A stretch of DNA of 64,000 bases from Streptomyces sp. HSG2 (GCF_016598575.1 NZ_CP066801.1:1236501-1300500); one strand, 5' to 3'. Shown: positions 36,525 through 46,684, counted from the first letter of the stretch. A program made the numbers and translations. The notes: a model not told the origin generated them from the sequence alone.

Positions 36525-38378
36525 TCAGTCGTCTTCGCCGTCGCCGAAGTCGGGACGGACGTCCCGGGCTGCCATGATCTCGTCGTTGGAGGTGCCGGCG
36601 GCGACCATCGGCCAGACCATCGCGTCCTCGTGGACGACGAAGTCGACGACGACCGGTCGGTCGTTGACGGCGTTCGCCTCCTCGATGACCTTGTCGAGGT
36701 CGGCCGGGTCCTCACAGCGGAGGGCGTGACACCCCATGGCCTCGGCGAGCTTCACGAAGTCAGGGACACGGGTGCCGCGAGCTCCCGGGTTGACGTCGTC
36801 GGGACCGGAGTGCAGCACGGTGTTGGAGTAGCGCTGGTTGTAGAAGAGCGTCTGCCACTGCCGCACCATCCCGAGGGCCCCGTTGTTGATCACGGCCACC
36901 TTGATCGGGATGTTGTTCAGGGCGCAGGTGGTCAGCTCCTGGTTGGTCATCTGGAAGCAGCCGTCGCCGTCGATCGCCCAGACCGCCGCTTCCGGGACGC
37001 CGGCCTTGGCCCCCATCGCGGCCGGGACGGCGTATCCCATGGTCCCGGCACCCCCGGAGTTCAGCCAGGTGGCGGGCTTGTCGTACCGGATGAAGTGCGC
37101 CGCCCACATCTGATGCTGGCCGACGCCCGCGGCGAAGACCGTACCGTCCGGGGCGAGTCGGCCGATGCGCTCGATGACCTGCTGGGGCGAGAGGGAGCCG
37201 TCCTCCGGCTGGTCGTAGCCGAGCGGATAGGTCTCGCGCCAGCGGGAGAGGTCCTTCCACCACGCGCCGTAGTCGCCGCGCCGGCCGTCGTCGTACTCCC
37301 GTTGCAGCGCTTGGACGAGGTCGGCGATCACCTCGCGGGCGTCGCCGACGATCGGCACGTCCGCGTCACGATTCTTGCCGATCTCCGCCGGATCGATGTC
37401 CGCGTGGACGACCTTCGCATCGGGGGCGAAGCTGTCGAGTCTGCCGGTGACGCGGTCGTCGAAGCGGGCGCCGAGGGCGACGATCAGGTCGGCCTTCTGC
37501 AGCGCGGTGACGGCCGTCACCGCGCCGTGCATGCCCGGCATGCCCACGTGCAGGGGGTGGCTGTCGGGGAACGCGCCGAGGGCCATCAGCGTGGTCGTCA
37601 CGGGCGCGCCGGCCAGTTCGGCGAGGATCTTCAGCTCGGCGGTGGCACCCGCCTTCAGGACGCCGCCTCCCACGTAGAGGACGGGCCGCCTGGCGGCGGT
37701 GATCAGCTTGGCGGCCTCACGGATCTGCTTGGCGTGCGGCTTGGTCACCGGTCGGTAGCCGGGCAGGTCCATCACGGGCGGCCAGGAGAACGTGGTCCGT
37801 GCCTGGAGGGCGTCCTTGGCGATGTCGACCAGGACCGGTCCGGGACGCCCGGTCGAGGCGACGTGGAAGGCCTGCGCGATCACGCGGGGGATGTCCTCGG
37901 CGGCGGTCACCAGGAAGTTGTGCTTGGTGATCGGCATGGTGATGCCCACGATGTCCGCTTCCTGGAAGGCGTCCGTGCCGATCGCCTTGGAGGCCACCTG
38001 CCCGGTGATCGCCACCAGCGGCACGGAGTCCATGTGGGCGTCGGCGATGGGGGTGACCAGATTGGTGGCGCCGGGTCCGGAGGTGGCCATGCACACGCCC
38101 ACCTTGCCGGTGGCCTGCGCGTACCCCGTGGCGGCGTGACCGGCGCCCTGCTCGTGGCGGACCAGGACGTGGCGGACCTTGCGGGAGTCCATCAGGGGGT
38201 CGTACGCGGGGAGGATGGCACCGCCGGGAATGCCGAACACCGTGTCGGCGCCTACCTCCTCCAGCGAGCGGATGAGGGACTGCGCGCCCGTGACCTGCTC
38301 GACGGTGACGGACCGCGGTCCGCTGCTCGATCGGGGTCGCGGCTGCGGTTCGTTGGCCCCGGTGGCCTGCTCGGTCAT
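36525..38378 (-). CDS. ilvB: Acetolactate synthase large (catalytic) subunit
   Basis: A 617-residue ThDP enzyme that condenses pyruvate to acetolactate, or pyruvate with 2-oxobutyrate. The N-terminal PYR domain has the catalytic Glu in [11 protein letters not shown]. The C-terminal ThDP motif begins [14 protein letters not shown] and runs to the NN of [18 protein letters not shown]-binding central domain lies between. ATG 38378 is chosen because GAGAAGAG is about nine bases upstream; ATG 38384 (two residues longer) is too close. A leader peptide and attenuator precede it, so expression is likely tuned by branched-chain aminoacyl-tRNA supply. Confidence 0.96.
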   Translation of the reverse strand: MTEQATGANEPQPRPRSSSGPRSVTVEQVTGAQSLIRSLEEVGADTVFGIPGGAILPAYDPLMDSRKVRHVLVRHEQGAGHAATGYAQATGKVGVCMATSGPGATNLVTPIADAHMDSVPLVAITGQVASKAIGTDAFQEADIVGITMPITKHNFLVTAAEDIPRVIAQAFHVASTGRPGPVLVDIAKDALQARTTFSWPPVMDLPGYRPVTKPHAKQIREAAKLITAARRPVLYVGGGVLKAGATAELKILAELAGAPVTTTLMALGAFPDSHPLHVGMPGMHGAVTAVTALQKADLIVALGARFDDRVTGRLDSFAPDAKVVHADIDPAEIGKNRDADVPIVGDAREVIADLVQALQREYDDGRRGDYGAWWKDLSRWRETYPLGYDQPEDGSLSPQQVIERIGRLAPDGTVFAAGVGQHQMWAAHFIRYDKPATWLNSGGAGTMGYAVPAAMGAKAGVPEAAVWAIDGDGCFQMTNQELTTCALNNIPIKVAVINNGALGMVRQWQTLFYNQRYSNTVLHSGPDDVNPGARGTRVPDFVKLAEAMGCHALRCEDPADLDKVIEEANAVNDRPVVVDFVVHEDAMVWPMVAAGTSNDEIMAARDVRPDFGDGEDD

Positions 38379-38457
38379 CGGCATTCTCTTCTCGATGCTG
38401 AGGGTTTTGGCATGGTTCGCGCGGTCCGTGACCGCGGTCGGCGGGTGCCGGTGCAAC

Positions 38458-38491
38458 AAAAAACCCCTCGTGCCGGTAGGCAAGCGAGGGG
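38458..38491 (-). terminator. ilvB transcription attenuator (intrinsic terminator)
   Basis: On the minus strand CCCCTCG (38491-38485) pairs with CGAGGGG (38470-38464), with an inner TGCC/GGCA pair, followed by TTTTTT (38463-38458). It lies between the leader peptide stop (38548) and the ilvB start (38378), as expected for ribosome-mediated attenuation. Confidence 0.9.
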
Positions 38492-38547
38492 AGCGCGTCG
38501 GGCGGGAGGGCGCCGGTGGTCCGGAGGGTGTCCGGACATCACCGACT

Positions 38548-38589
38548 TCAGCCGACGCGCTGTCCAAGTACGAGAATTCGGGTGCGCAT
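38548..38589 (-). CDS. ilvB leader peptide [13 protein letters not shown]
   Basis: A 13-codon frame reading [13 protein letters not shown]. The run Ile-Leu-Val-Leu uses codons ATT, CTC, GTA and CTT, three of them rare in this GC-rich genome, so ribosome speed should sense charged Ile, Leu and Val tRNA. Streptomyces ilvB leaders of nearly the same sequence ([13 protein letters not shown]) are known. The start is at or next to the predicted transcription start, so it is probably leaderless. The attenuator follows 57 bp after its stop. Confidence 0.9.
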   Translation of the reverse strand: MRTRILVLGQRVG

Positions 38590-38596
38590 GCGACTG

Positions 38597-38626
38597 ACGA
38601 TCCCCCCGGCACGCACCGACTGTCAA
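38597..38626 (-). promoter_or_regulatory. Predicted ilvB promoter
   Basis: TTGACA (38626-38621) and GATCGT (38602-38597), spaced 18 bp, point to a start near 38590, at the ATG of the leader peptide. The -35 box overlaps the TGA stop of the upstream GGDEF-EAL gene. Confidence 0.65.
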
Positions 38627-41600
38627 GTGGGTGGGACAGGCGTCTCATTATGTGAGCGAAGGACCGTACCGCCTCCGAGAACGGCCGGAAGATGACTGTT
38701 CATACCTCCCGTCGTCCCGGTCGCCAGCCCCTTGGGGAGCACCCGAGCCACACCGCCATGCGGCCCTCCCCCTCCGTGGCCCCCCGAGGACGCCCCGCCC
38801 ACGAGCGCGGGTTCACCCGGTCCCGGCGGCAGGGGATAGCGACCACCGCCCAGAGCGCGACGCAACCGGTGTTCGTCCAGGGGTCCGGAGAAGGCCATGC
38901 CCTGTCCGTGCGTGCAGCCCAGGGCGCGCAGGGCCACGACTTGCTCGACGAGGTCCACCCCGTCGGCCACGGACGACAGCCCCAGGTCGGCGGCTATCCT
39001 CAGCAGCCCGCCGGTGATCTTGTGCAGCCGCGCGGACTCCACGACGCCCTCGACCAGACCTCGGTCCAGCTTCAGCACGTCGACCGGAAGCCGTCGCAGT
39101 GCGGAGATAGTGGCCTGACCGCTGCCGAAGCCGTCGAGGGCGATCCGGACGCCGAGCCGCTTGAGCGCCCTCAAGCGGCGTTCCAGCTCGTCGAGTCCCG
39201 ACCGGGGGTCGGTGTCGGTGAGCTCGATCACCAGCGAACCGGCCGGTAGCGCGTGGCGGACCAGGAGTGCCTCCAGCGACCCGAGCGGCATGGACCGGTC
39301 GAGCAGTCGGCGGGCTCGGACGCGCACGGCCACGGGCACGCCACGCCCGGACCCCGCCCGCGCCGCCGCCTGCTCCACCGCCTCGTGCAGGACCCAGCGG
39401 TCCAGTTCGGCGGCGCGATCCGTGCCGTCCGCGACCCTCAGGAACTCCGTCGGGGTGAAGAACACCCCCTGCGAAGACCGCCAGCGGGGCTCCGCGCAGA
39501 CCGAGGCGATCCGACCGTCGCGTAGATCCACCACGGGCTGGTGCAACAAGGCGAACTCGCCGTCGTGCAGCGCGGCTCGCAGCCGGGTGGCCACCTCCGC
39601 CTTGCGGACGACGTCCTGCCGCATGTGCGGTCGGTAGAGCTCGACACGACCCTTGCCCGCCGCCTTCGCCCGGTACATCGCCAGATCCGCGTCGCGCAGC
39701 AGCTCACCCGCGCCGAGACCCGGCTCCGCGAAGGCGACACCGATCGAGGCGTTGACCCGGACATCGTTGCCGTCGATGACGTAGGGCTGGGAGAGGGCCA
39801 CCCTGAGCCGGTCGGCGAGATCCAGGATGTCCCGCTCGCGAGCCGACCGGTCCCGGCCGCCGTCCCCGACGATCAGGGCGGCGAACTCGTCGCCTCCCAG
39901 CCGGGAGGCGGTGTCGCCTTGCCTGACCGCGTCGTGGAGGCGGCGAGCGGCCTGAACGAGGAGTTCGTCCCCGGCCTGGTGACCGATGCTGTCGTTGACG
40001 CCCTTGAAACCGTCCAGATCAATGAAGAGGACGGCGGTGCCGCGCCCGCCGGCGCTCCGGTCCGACGCACGTCGACCGGACAGGGCCTGCTGCACGCGCC
40101 GGGTGAACAGGGCACGGTTGGGCAGGTCCGTGAGCGGGTCGTGCTCCGCGTTGTGTTGGAGCTGCGCCTGCAACCGGACGCGTTCGGTCACGTCCCTGCT
40201 GTTGAAGATGAGTCCGCCGTGGTGACGGTTGACCGTCGACTCGACGTTGAGCCAGCCCCCTCTCCCGGAGCGGAACCGGCACTCGATCCGCGTGGTCGGC
40301 TCGTGCGCCGGGTCGGCTGCCAGAAAGCGCCGCACCTCGTGCAGGACTCTCCCGAGGTCCTCGGGGTGGATCAGGCCGGCCAACTCGCTACCGACGAGGT
40401 CCTCGGCCGGGCGGCCGTAGACGCCGGCCGCGGCGGGCGAGACGTACCGGAGGACGCCGGTGGGCGCGGCGATCATGATCACGTCACTCGACCCCTGGAC
40501 CAGCGAACGGAAGTGGTTCTCCTGTCGCGCGAGCTCCCGGGTCAGGGTGATGTTGTCCAGCAGCATGATGCCCTGGCGGACGACCAGTGCCAGCACGACC
40601 GTGCCACCGGTGAACAGCACCACCCGGTCCACGCTTCGACCGTGGAGGACGTTGTAGAGGATGCCGAGGGTGCAGACGGCGGCGGCCAGATAGGGAGTGA
40701 GCGCCGCCAGGGAACCGGCGATGGGCCGGGCCGCCTCCGCGGAGGAGCCTCCACCCGTGCCGGCGCCCGGGGGGGCGAACGCGCCGGGCGCCGGCGCCTC
40801 GCGCTCCCGTCCCGTCGGCGTCGCGCCGCCCTCGGCGCCCGGCGAACGACCGGTGCGCGGCCCGGCCCACGGAGCGTAGGCCAGCAGCAGCGATCCGGCG
40901 AACCATCCGGCGTCCAGCAGTTGGCCCGAGCGGTAGTCGCTGTTCAGGAGCGGTGATGTGAACAAGGCGTCGCACATGACCGTGAGCGCGAGCCCACCGA
41001 TGGCGGTGTTGACCGCCGACCGGTAGAGGGGCGCCCGCCGGAAGTGCAGGGCGAGCACCATGCTGACCAACGCGATGTCCAACAACGGATAGGCGAGCGA
41101 GAGCGCCGTGTGTGCCACGCCGGTGCCCTCGCCCCGGGCGGCCTGGGCGAGCGCCAGGCTCCAGGCCAGGGTCAGCAACGAGCCGCCGATCAACCACGCG
41201 TCCAGGCCGAGGCAGACCCACCCCGCACGTGTCACCGGCCGCTTGGCGAACACCAGCAGACCGACGATGGCGGGCGGAGCGAAGCACAGGAAGAACAAGT
41301 CGGCCGAACTGGCCGCGGGGACCGGCCGACCGAGGACCACCTCGTACCACCCCCAGACCGCGTTGCCCAAGGCGGCCATGGCCGAGGAGAGGGCGAACAA
41401 CAGCCAGGCGGGCCGGAACCGCGCGCCCCCGCTACGGGCGTAGAGAAAGCAGGAGACCGCCGCCAGACCGGCCGCCACGGCCAGGCCGAAGTCGCCCATG
41501 ATCAGAGCGAGTCGGGGCGAACCCCACCCCAGGCCCGAGCCGATGGCGTACGCGCCGCAGAGCAGGGCCAGCAGCAACGGCCGGACCAGGCTCGGGGCAC

Positions 41601-41691
41601 CGGCCTCGGCCTCGGCACCCGCCGCCGGGCCGGGAACGACCGGCAGGGGACCCGGCCGGGCCGCGTCGAGTGCGGGCGCCGGCGGCGTCAC
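38623..41691 (-). CDS. Membrane GGDEF-EAL protein with PAS domain and degenerate EAL
   Basis: A ~1022-residue cyclic-di-GMP signalling protein. The N half holds about ten membrane helices (residues ~35-380). A PAS domain follows (~390-510, with [19 protein letters not shown]). The GGDEF domain has an intact active site RLGGDEF near residues 597-603. The C-terminal EAL-like domain reads AEPRW near 733-737 where active enzymes have EALxRW, and LDGFGSGQ where they have DDFGTGY; it is therefore probably not a phosphodiesterase. The GTG 41691 start has GGGAG about eight bases upstream; a frame back to 41988 adds Arg/Ala-rich residues and is less likely. Its stop lies inside the ilvB -35 box. Confidence 0.85.
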   Translation of the reverse strand: MTPPAPALDAARPGPLPVVPGPAAGAEAEAGAPSLVRPLLLALLCGAYAIGSGLGWGSPRLALIMGDFGLAVAAGLAAVSCFLYARSGGARFRPAWLLFALSSAMAALGNAVWGWYEVVLGRPVPAASSADLFFLCFAPPAIVGLLVFAKRPVTRAGWVCLGLDAWLIGGSLLTLAWSLALAQAARGEGTGVAHTALSLAYPLLDIALVSMVLALHFRRAPLYRSAVNTAIGGLALTVMCDALFTSPLLNSDYRSGQLLDAGWFAGSLLLAYAPWAGPRTGRSPGAEGGATPTGREREAPAPGAFAPPGAGTGGGSSAEAARPIAGSLAALTPYLAAAVCTLGILYNVLHGRSVDRVVLFTGGTVVLALVVRQGIMLLDNITLTRELARQENHFRSLVQGSSDVIMIAAPTGVLRYVSPAAAGVYGRPAEDLVGSELAGLIHPEDLGRVLHEVRRFLAADPAHEPTTRIECRFRSGRGGWLNVESTVNRHHGGLIFNSRDVTERVRLQAQLQHNAEHDPLTDLPNRALFTRRVQQALSGRRASDRSAGGRGTAVLFIDLDGFKGVNDSIGHQAGDELLVQAARRLHDAVRQGDTASRLGGDEFAALIVGDGGRDRSARERDILDLADRLRVALSQPYVIDGNDVRVNASIGVAFAEPGLGAGELLRDADLAMYRAKAAGKGRVELYRPHMRQDVVRKAEVATRLRAALHDGEFALLHQPVVDLRDGRIASVCAEPRWRSSQGVFFTPTEFLRVADGTDRAAELDRWVLHEAVEQAAARAGSGRGVPVAVRVRARRLLDRSMPLGSLEALLVRHALPAGSLVIELTDTDPRSGLDELERRLRALKRLGVRIALDGFGSGQATISALRRLPVDVLKLDRGLVEGVVESARLHKITGGLLRIAADLGLSSVADGVDLVEQVVALRALGCTHGQGMAFSGPLDEHRLRRALGGGRYPLPPGPGEPALVGGASSGGHGGGGPHGGVARVLPKGLATGTTGGMNSHLPAVLGGGTVLRSHNETPVPPT

Positions 41692-42186
41692 CGGACACTC
41701 CCGGTCCACTCCGCTCCTCGCGCGCGACGGACCGGACACGGCGGCCGGCCGGCCCCGCGCGGAGCGCCCGCCCTCCCGCGGTGCCGTCGGCGATGGCTGT
41801 CGCTGCCGCGCGCGTCCCCGGCGCGCGAGGGCCGCCGCCGCCGGCGGCTCCGCAGCATCGGATCGTTGGTCCCCAGGCCGTGCATCGTCCGTCGCCCCCC
41901 TCGCAGTCCCAGTCGTCCATCCCCGGCGCCGATCGGTGCGGCGCAGCCCCTGTCGGGACGATACACCAGGACCGTCACTCAGGGACATAGCTTCTCTACT
42001 CTCCGTGACGACCTGCGACTATGCATACACCCACCGCTTTCGGAGAACTGCGGAGAGTGCCGGAAGGGGACTCTTCGGCCTTCCGGGTGCGCCCGCGCGT
42101 TCACGGCACCGACGCCGCGCCCCGGCGGATACCCCTTTCTCCACACGCCGCGGCGGCGGGGACGAGGCAGCCGAACAGGGGTCGAC
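41692..42186. other. Region upstream of the GGDEF-EAL gene
   Basis: About 500 bp. The GGDEF-EAL frame stays open to an ATG at 41988, so part could code for a longer N terminus. CCGGAAGG-N11-CCTTCCGG (42060-42086) may be a terminator for the 2-hydroxyacid dehydrogenase, whose stop is 100 bp away. Nothing else convincing. Confidence 0.5.
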
Positions 42187-43143
42187 TCAGCCGGTGCGGC
42201 CGGTCGTCAGGACGACGTTCAGCAACGGTTCACCCCGCGTGAAGCGCCGCAGTTGATCGGCGACCAGACGTTCGGCGCGCGGCCGGAAGGCGGTCGTGGG
42301 CCCCCCGACGTGCGGGCTGATCAGCAGGCCCGGGGCTCGCCACAGCGGATGCCCGGGCGGCAGCGGCTCGGGGTCGGTCACGTCGAGCGCCGCGGTGAGG
42401 CGACCGGCCTCCAACTCCCCCAGAAGGGCGTCCGTCACGACCACGGGTCCGCGCCCGACGTTGACCAGGAGGGCGCCGTCCTTCATACCGGCCAGGAAGG
42501 CGGCGTCCACCAGGCCGCGCGTGGCCTCCGTGAGCGGGGTCGTGAGGATGACGATGTCCGCGTCGGGCAACAGCGACGGCAGATCGGTGGCCGGGTGCAC
42601 AGGCCCGCGCGCTGTGGTGCGCGCCGAGCGCGCAACGCGCACGACGCGCGCCACCTCGAACGGGACGAGCCGGTCCTCGACAGCCTGGCCGATCGCCCCG
42701 TATCCCACGATGAGGACGTTCTTGTCCACGAGGGAGGGGTGGAAGGCCCCCTGCCAACGCTCCTCCCCCTGCGCCCTGACGAACCCGGGTATCCCCCGCA
42801 ACGACGACAGGGTCAGCGTGAGCGCCAGTTCAGCGGTGCTGGACTCGTGCACGCCCCGCGCGTTGCACAGGCGCACGCCGGGGCCGACCGCCCCGAGTCC
42901 CGGCAGGACGTCGTCCACCCCGGACGTCAGCGTCTGCACGACCCGCACGCCGCTCAGCCGAGGCAGGGGCCGGATCTTGACGTGTCGGCGCTTCATGTAC
43001 GGCACGACGTAGAAGACGCAGTCCCGGGGGTCACCGGGAAACGGCTGATCGCCGTCGTCGCCGCCGTCCCAGAACAGGTATCGGAGACCGTCGGGCAGTC
43101 CGGCGATCTCGTCGGGCGGCAGGGGCAACCACACGTCCTTCAT
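42187..43143 (-). CDS. D-2-hydroxyacid dehydrogenase (phosphoglycerate dehydrogenase-like)
   Basis: A 318-residue NAD(P)-dependent oxidoreductase. The Rossmann motif VLIVGYGAIGQAVEDRL is near residues 143-159. The catalytic Arg is in LVNVGRGPVVV, the Glu in DVTDPEPLPPGHPLW and the His in ISPHVGGPT, so the active site is complete. It lacks the C-terminal ACT domain of SerA and is unlikely to be the serine enzyme, which is present at 33014. Substrate unknown; hydroxypyruvate or glyoxylate are typical for this class. The start is ATG 43143. Divergent from the aldo/keto reductase, 83 bp apart. Confidence 0.9.
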   Translation of the reverse strand: MKDVWLPLPPDEIAGLPDGLRYLFWDGGDDGDQPFPGDPRDCVFYVVPYMKRRHVKIRPLPRLSGVRVVQTLTSGVDDVLPGLGAVGPGVRLCNARGVHESSTAELALTLTLSSLRGIPGFVRAQGEERWQGAFHPSLVDKNVLIVGYGAIGQAVEDRLVPFEVARVVRVARSARTTARGPVHPATDLPSLLPDADIVILTTPLTEATRGLVDAAFLAGMKDGALLVNVGRGPVVVTDALLGELEAGRLTAALDVTDPEPLPPGHPLWRAPGLLISPHVGGPTTAFRPRAERLVADQLRRFTRGEPLLNVVLTTGRTG

Positions 43144-43226
43144 GGCGGGAGCCTACGCGAGGCGCTCGACGGGCGGGAGTTAGGTTGGGGCGGCCCGCAG
43201 GCCTCACGAGGGAGGGTCACGACCAG

Positions 43227-44225
43227 GTGGAGCGCAGGACTATCGGCTCGGCCGCGCTCGCGGTGGGAGCCGTGGGACTCGGGTGCATGCCGATGAGCGG
43301 GGCGTACGGCACCTCGCGGCAGCGCGGAGCGGAGTCGCTGCGGGCCGTGCACCGAGCCCTGGACCTGGGCGCCTCGCTGTTGGACACGGCCGACGTGTAC
43401 GGCCCCTTCACCAACGAACTCTTGATCGGGCGGGCGTTGCGGGAGCGGCGTGGCGACGCCTTCGTGTCGACCAAGGTCGGCCTGTCGGCGGTGGACCGGC
43501 ACATCGTGGCCAACGGGCGCCCCGGCCACGTACGACGAGCCTGCGACGCCTCGCTGCGCCGACTCCAGACCGACGTCATCGACCTCTACCAGCTGCATCG
43601 GGCCGACCCGGAGGTCCCCGTGGAGGAGACCTGGGGTGCGATGGCCGACCTGGTCGCCGCCGGAAAGGTCCGCGCCTTGGGGTGGTGCGCGGTGGGCACT
43701 CGGCAGGGACGCCGGGCCTCGGGGGACTCCTACGACGCGACCATCGAGCGTCTGGAACGGGTACAACAGGTCTTCCCCGTCAGCGCGGTGGAGGCGGAGT
43801 TGTCCGTGTGGTCGCCGGCGGCACTGGGTTCCCTGCTCCCCTGGTGCGAGTCGCGCGGCATCGGGTTCCTCGCCGCGATGCCGCTCGGCAACGGCTTCCT
43901 GACCGGCACGCTGACCCCGGGCGGGGGATTCGAACCGGACGATCTACGGGCACGTCACCCCCGCTTCACCGCGGAGATGATGGCGACCCACCAGCCCCTG
44001 ATCGCGGGGCTGCGGCGGATAGCCGCCCGACACGGCGAGTCGGTCACGCCCGCCCAGGTCGCCTTGGCCTGGGTGCTGGCGCAGGGGGCGCACGTCGTGC
44101 CGGTGCCCGGCGCCAAACGGGCGGGGTGGGTGACGGAGAACGCGACGGCCGGGGATCTCCGGCTGACCCGACGCGACCTGACCGAGGTCGAGTGTCTGCC
44201 CGCTCCGCTCAGGTCCTGGGACTGA
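43227..44225 (+). CDS. Aldo/keto reductase
   Basis: A 332-residue NADPH-dependent TIM-barrel oxidoreductase of the AKR superfamily (AKR13-like). The catalytic Asp and Tyr are in LDTADVYGPFTNE, the Lys in FVSTKVG, and the expected His segment is IDLYQLHRADPEVP. The C-terminal cofactor loop includes VVPVPGAKR. GTG 43227 has GGAGGG ten bases upstream. The substrate is unknown; such enzymes reduce various aldehydes. The lipoprotein dehydrogenase follows on the same strand after a hairpin. Confidence 0.92.
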   Translation: MERRTIGSAALAVGAVGLGCMPMSGAYGTSRQRGAESLRAVHRALDLGASLLDTADVYGPFTNELLIGRALRERRGDAFVSTKVGLSAVDRHIVANGRPGHVRRACDASLRRLQTDVIDLYQLHRADPEVPVEETWGAMADLVAAGKVRALGWCAVGTRQGRRASGDSYDATIERLERVQQVFPVSAVEAELSVWSPAALGSLLPWCESRGIGFLAAMPLGNGFLTGTLTPGGGFEPDDLRARHPRFTAEMMATHQPLIAGLRRIAARHGESVTPAQVALAWVLAQGAHVVPVPGAKRAGWVTENATAGDLRLTRRDLTEVECLPAPLRSWD

Positions 44226-44246
44226 GTGCTCGGCCCGACGGCCGGG

Positions 44247-44267
44247 TGCCCCCGGATCGCGGGGGCG
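44247..44267 (+). terminator. Hairpin after the aldo/keto reductase
   Basis: GCCCCCG (44248-44254) with CGGGGGC (44260-44266), plus one G-U pair and a 5-base loop, 21 bp after the stop. Confidence 0.55.
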
Positions 44268-44354
44268 GGCCTTCGGGGAGGCGGCCCCCAACGCCCGCGA
44301 GGCCGTGTAGGAAGGGACGGGATCGCGGACCCGGGCTTCGAAAGGATCTTGATC

Positions 44355-45515
44355 GTGCGACGTCGAACCGTGAAGGCCGCACTGGCGGCCACCCTGGTGC
44401 TGGCCGCCGCCGGATGCTCTTCCGGTGTCGGTACCGCCGAGCCGCCCGAAAGCGCGACTCCCGATCGAAGCGTCGGACGGTCGCCGACCGACCCCTCGGT
44501 TTCCGAGTCGCCCCCGCCCTCCGAGGGATCGGTCGAGGTGATCCGGACCGTCGCCACGGACCTGACCTCCCCGTGGGGACTCGCCCCGCTTCCCGAAGGC
44601 GATCTGCTGGTGTCCTCCAGGGACGAGGCGACGATCACCAGGGTCGACGCGGACTCGGGGGAGCTCACGACGGTGGGCGAGGTGCCCGGGGTCGAGCCGG
44701 CCGGTGAGGGCGGCCTGCTGGGGATCGCCCTCTCCCCCGAGTACGCGGCGGACCGGATGATCTACGCCTACTTCACCTCGGCCTCGGACAATCGGGTGGT
44801 CAGGATGAGGTACGACCCCGACGAACCCGAGGGCGAGCGGTTGGGCGCCCCGGACACCGTCTTCCGCGGCATCCCCAAAGGCATCGTCCACAACGGCGGG
44901 CGCATCGCCTTCGGGCCCGACGGCATGCTCTACGTGGGGACGGGCGAGGCCGGCCGGCCGGATCTGTCCCGCGACCCGGAGTCCACCGGGGGGAAGATCC
45001 TCCGGCTCACGCCCGACGGGGAACCGGCACCCGACAACCCCTCCCCGGACTCCCCCGTGCTCTCCTCCGGCCACCGCAACGTGCAGGGACTGGCCTGGGA
45101 CGCCCACCAACGCCTGTTCGCCTCGGAGTTCGGCCAGGACACCTGGGACGAACTGAACGCGATCGAACCCGGCGGCGACTACGGCTGGCCCGAGGCGGAG
45201 GGACGGTCCGACGACGGGACGTTCGTCGATCCCTTGGAGCAGTGGCCCACCGACGTGGCCTCGCCCAGTGGGATCGCCCTGGTCGAAGGGTCCGTGTGGA
45301 TGGCGGGGCTGCGGGGCGAGCGGCTGTGGCGGGTCCCGCTGGACGGCACCGAGCCGGCGGGCGCACCCCAGGCCTTCCTCCAAGGCGAGTACGGCCGGCT
45401 GCGCACCGTGGCCGCGGCGGGAGGCGACCGACTGTGGCTGGTCACCGGAAACACCGACGGCCGGGGCGACCCCGAGGACGACGACGACCGAATCCTGGAA
45501 CTCCGGGTGCGCTGA
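44355..45515 (+). CDS. Secreted lipoprotein, PQQ-dependent glucose/sorbosone dehydrogenase family
   Basis: A 386-residue exported lipoprotein. The signal peptide VRRRTVKAALAATLVLAA ends in a lipobox AAGC with Cys at residue 21. A Ser/Pro/Glu-rich linker (~25-58) leads to a six-bladed beta-propeller of the soluble glucose dehydrogenase (GSDH) family: TDLTSPWGLAPLPEGDLLVSSRD, EGGLLGIALSPEYA, GRIAFGPDGMLYVGTGEAG, GHRNVQGLAWD and FASEFGQDTWDELNAI. Family members bind PQQ and Ca2+ and oxidise sugars; the natural substrate here is unknown. AAAGGA is about 11 bases before GTG 44355. Confidence 0.9.
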   Translation: MRRRTVKAALAATLVLAAAGCSSGVGTAEPPESATPDRSVGRSPTDPSVSESPPPSEGSVEVIRTVATDLTSPWGLAPLPEGDLLVSSRDEATITRVDADSGELTTVGEVPGVEPAGEGGLLGIALSPEYAADRMIYAYFTSASDNRVVRMRYDPDEPEGERLGAPDTVFRGIPKGIVHNGGRIAFGPDGMLYVGTGEAGRPDLSRDPESTGGKILRLTPDGEPAPDNPSPDSPVLSSGHRNVQGLAWDAHQRLFASEFGQDTWDELNAIEPGGDYGWPEAEGRSDDGTFVDPLEQWPTDVASPSGIALVEGSVWMAGLRGERLWRVPLDGTEPAGAPQAFLQGEYGRLRTVAAAGGDRLWLVTGNTDGRGDPEDDDDRILELRVR

Positions 45516-45587
45516 GGGAGGGGCACACGACCGGGACGCCCCGGCGAGCACGACCGATGGTGGCGTGCCCCGGCCCGCGGGACGCCC

Positions 45588-46474
45588 TCAGCGGGTCCGG
45601 CCGTCCTCCGCGCACCACCCGCGACGTCGCCCGCGTCCACCCTCGGGCCGCCGAGGGTGAGCCGCGCGTTCGGCCTCGACGATCGCCTCGGGGCCGGGCT
45701 CGCACAGCATCACCCAGCCGGCCGCCAGGGCAAGAACCCTGGCATGAAGCCGGGACGGGTGAAGCCCGTCGAGCGCCTCCTGGGCGCGGGCCAGTGCCCG
45801 GCGGCCGTCCCCGCGAGTCTGTCCGTGGACGGCCGGCCCCCGCTGCGTCCAGAACCAGGCGGCGCGCGGCAGGTCGGGGCGCTGCGCCAGCAACCCCAGC
45901 GCTCGGTCGAGGAGTCTGACCACACGCTCGGTCTCACCGCCCACGCGTCCGGCTTGGGCGGCCTCCGCGAGCAGGTCGACGAAGCGCGTCGACGTGTCGG
46001 CCGAACCGCTCCCGGGTGGTGGGTAGGAGTCCGCGACCTGTGCCGGCCTCAGCTTTCGTCGGCGTCTCCTCGGGAACGGCGTCCCACAGCCCCATCGCAC
46101 GCTCCAACAGACGCAGCCGCTCGACATGGGCGTGCCGGCGTCGTGCGTCCGCGGCGGCGTCGAGCACCGCGGGGAGTGCGCGGACGGGGTGGCGGGCCCG
46201 GCAAGGCGGCGGTGAACGGCGCGTACGGGATCGCGTCGGCTCCGATCTCGACACACCCTCCGAAGGCCGGAACGACGCCGAGGGCACGCGCGGCGGCGGC
46301 GAATTCCTCGGCCATGCGGGTCTTGCCGACCCCCGACTCCCCGGCGAGGAGCCCCGCCTGCGGCGTGCGCGATTCGTCGGCTCGACCGACGAAGACGGGA
46401 CTGGGCGACCTGGAATCCACGCACCCGAGCATCGCACGCGGGTGCGACGCCATGGGGGGAACCGGATGCGTCAT
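45588..46474 (-). pseudogene. Decayed LuxR-type AAA ATPase regulator
   Basis: Remains of a large ATP-binding (LAL-like) transcriptional regulator. One frame (from 46474) encodes VFVGRADES, LLAGESGVGKTRMAEEFAAAARALG with an intact Walker A, then GADAIPYAPFTAALPG before losing sense. Another frame then resumes recognisable protein: STRFVDLLAEAAQAGRVGGETERVVRLLDRALGLL, ALARAQEALDGLHPSRLHARVLALAAGW, ending near 45588. Walker B, most of the repeat region and the C-terminal helix-turn-helix are missing. Intact relatives are about 900-1000 residues. Frameshift plus internal deletion and loss of the 3' end best explain this, so it is not a functional regulator. Confidence 0.75.
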
Positions 46475-46492
46475 CCGCCGGTGCCGGCCCTC

Positions 46493-46684
46493 TCAGGGCT
46501 CCTCGCCCGCGTGTCCCGAAGGCCGTCGCCCCGCGCGCTCGCCGGGTCGGGCGGAGTCGCGGGAGGGGGTTCGTCGGGCCGCGCGGGCGGCGCTGAGCGC
46601 CGTGCGGGCCAGTCGCTCCCGTCGGGCCCGGCGGATCAGCTTCGCGGTGCGTTGCTCGTGGGCCGTGGTGCGGAACAGGTCCAC
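46493..46684 (-). CDS. Putative small basic protein, 63 residues
   Basis: A GTG-started frame of 63 residues beginning VDLFRTTAHEQRTAKLIRRA and rich in Arg and Ala. Third positions are strongly G/C. GGAGA is about seven bases upstream of GTG 46684, which supports translation. It ends 18 bp before the start of the decayed regulator on the same strand. No family recognised; the N-terminal part looks helical and basic, the tail disordered. It might be a leftover of an upstream gene or a real small protein. Confidence 0.4.
   Translation of the reverse strand: MDLFRTTAHEQRTAKLIRRARRERLARTALSAARAARRTPSRDSARPGERAGRRPSGHAGEEP

Noticed and set aside
41692..41988. Longer N terminus for the GGDEF-EAL protein
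   Set aside because: The extra 99 residues are Arg/Ala/Pro-rich with no domain, and the GTG at 41691 has a better ribosome site. Left as an alternative.
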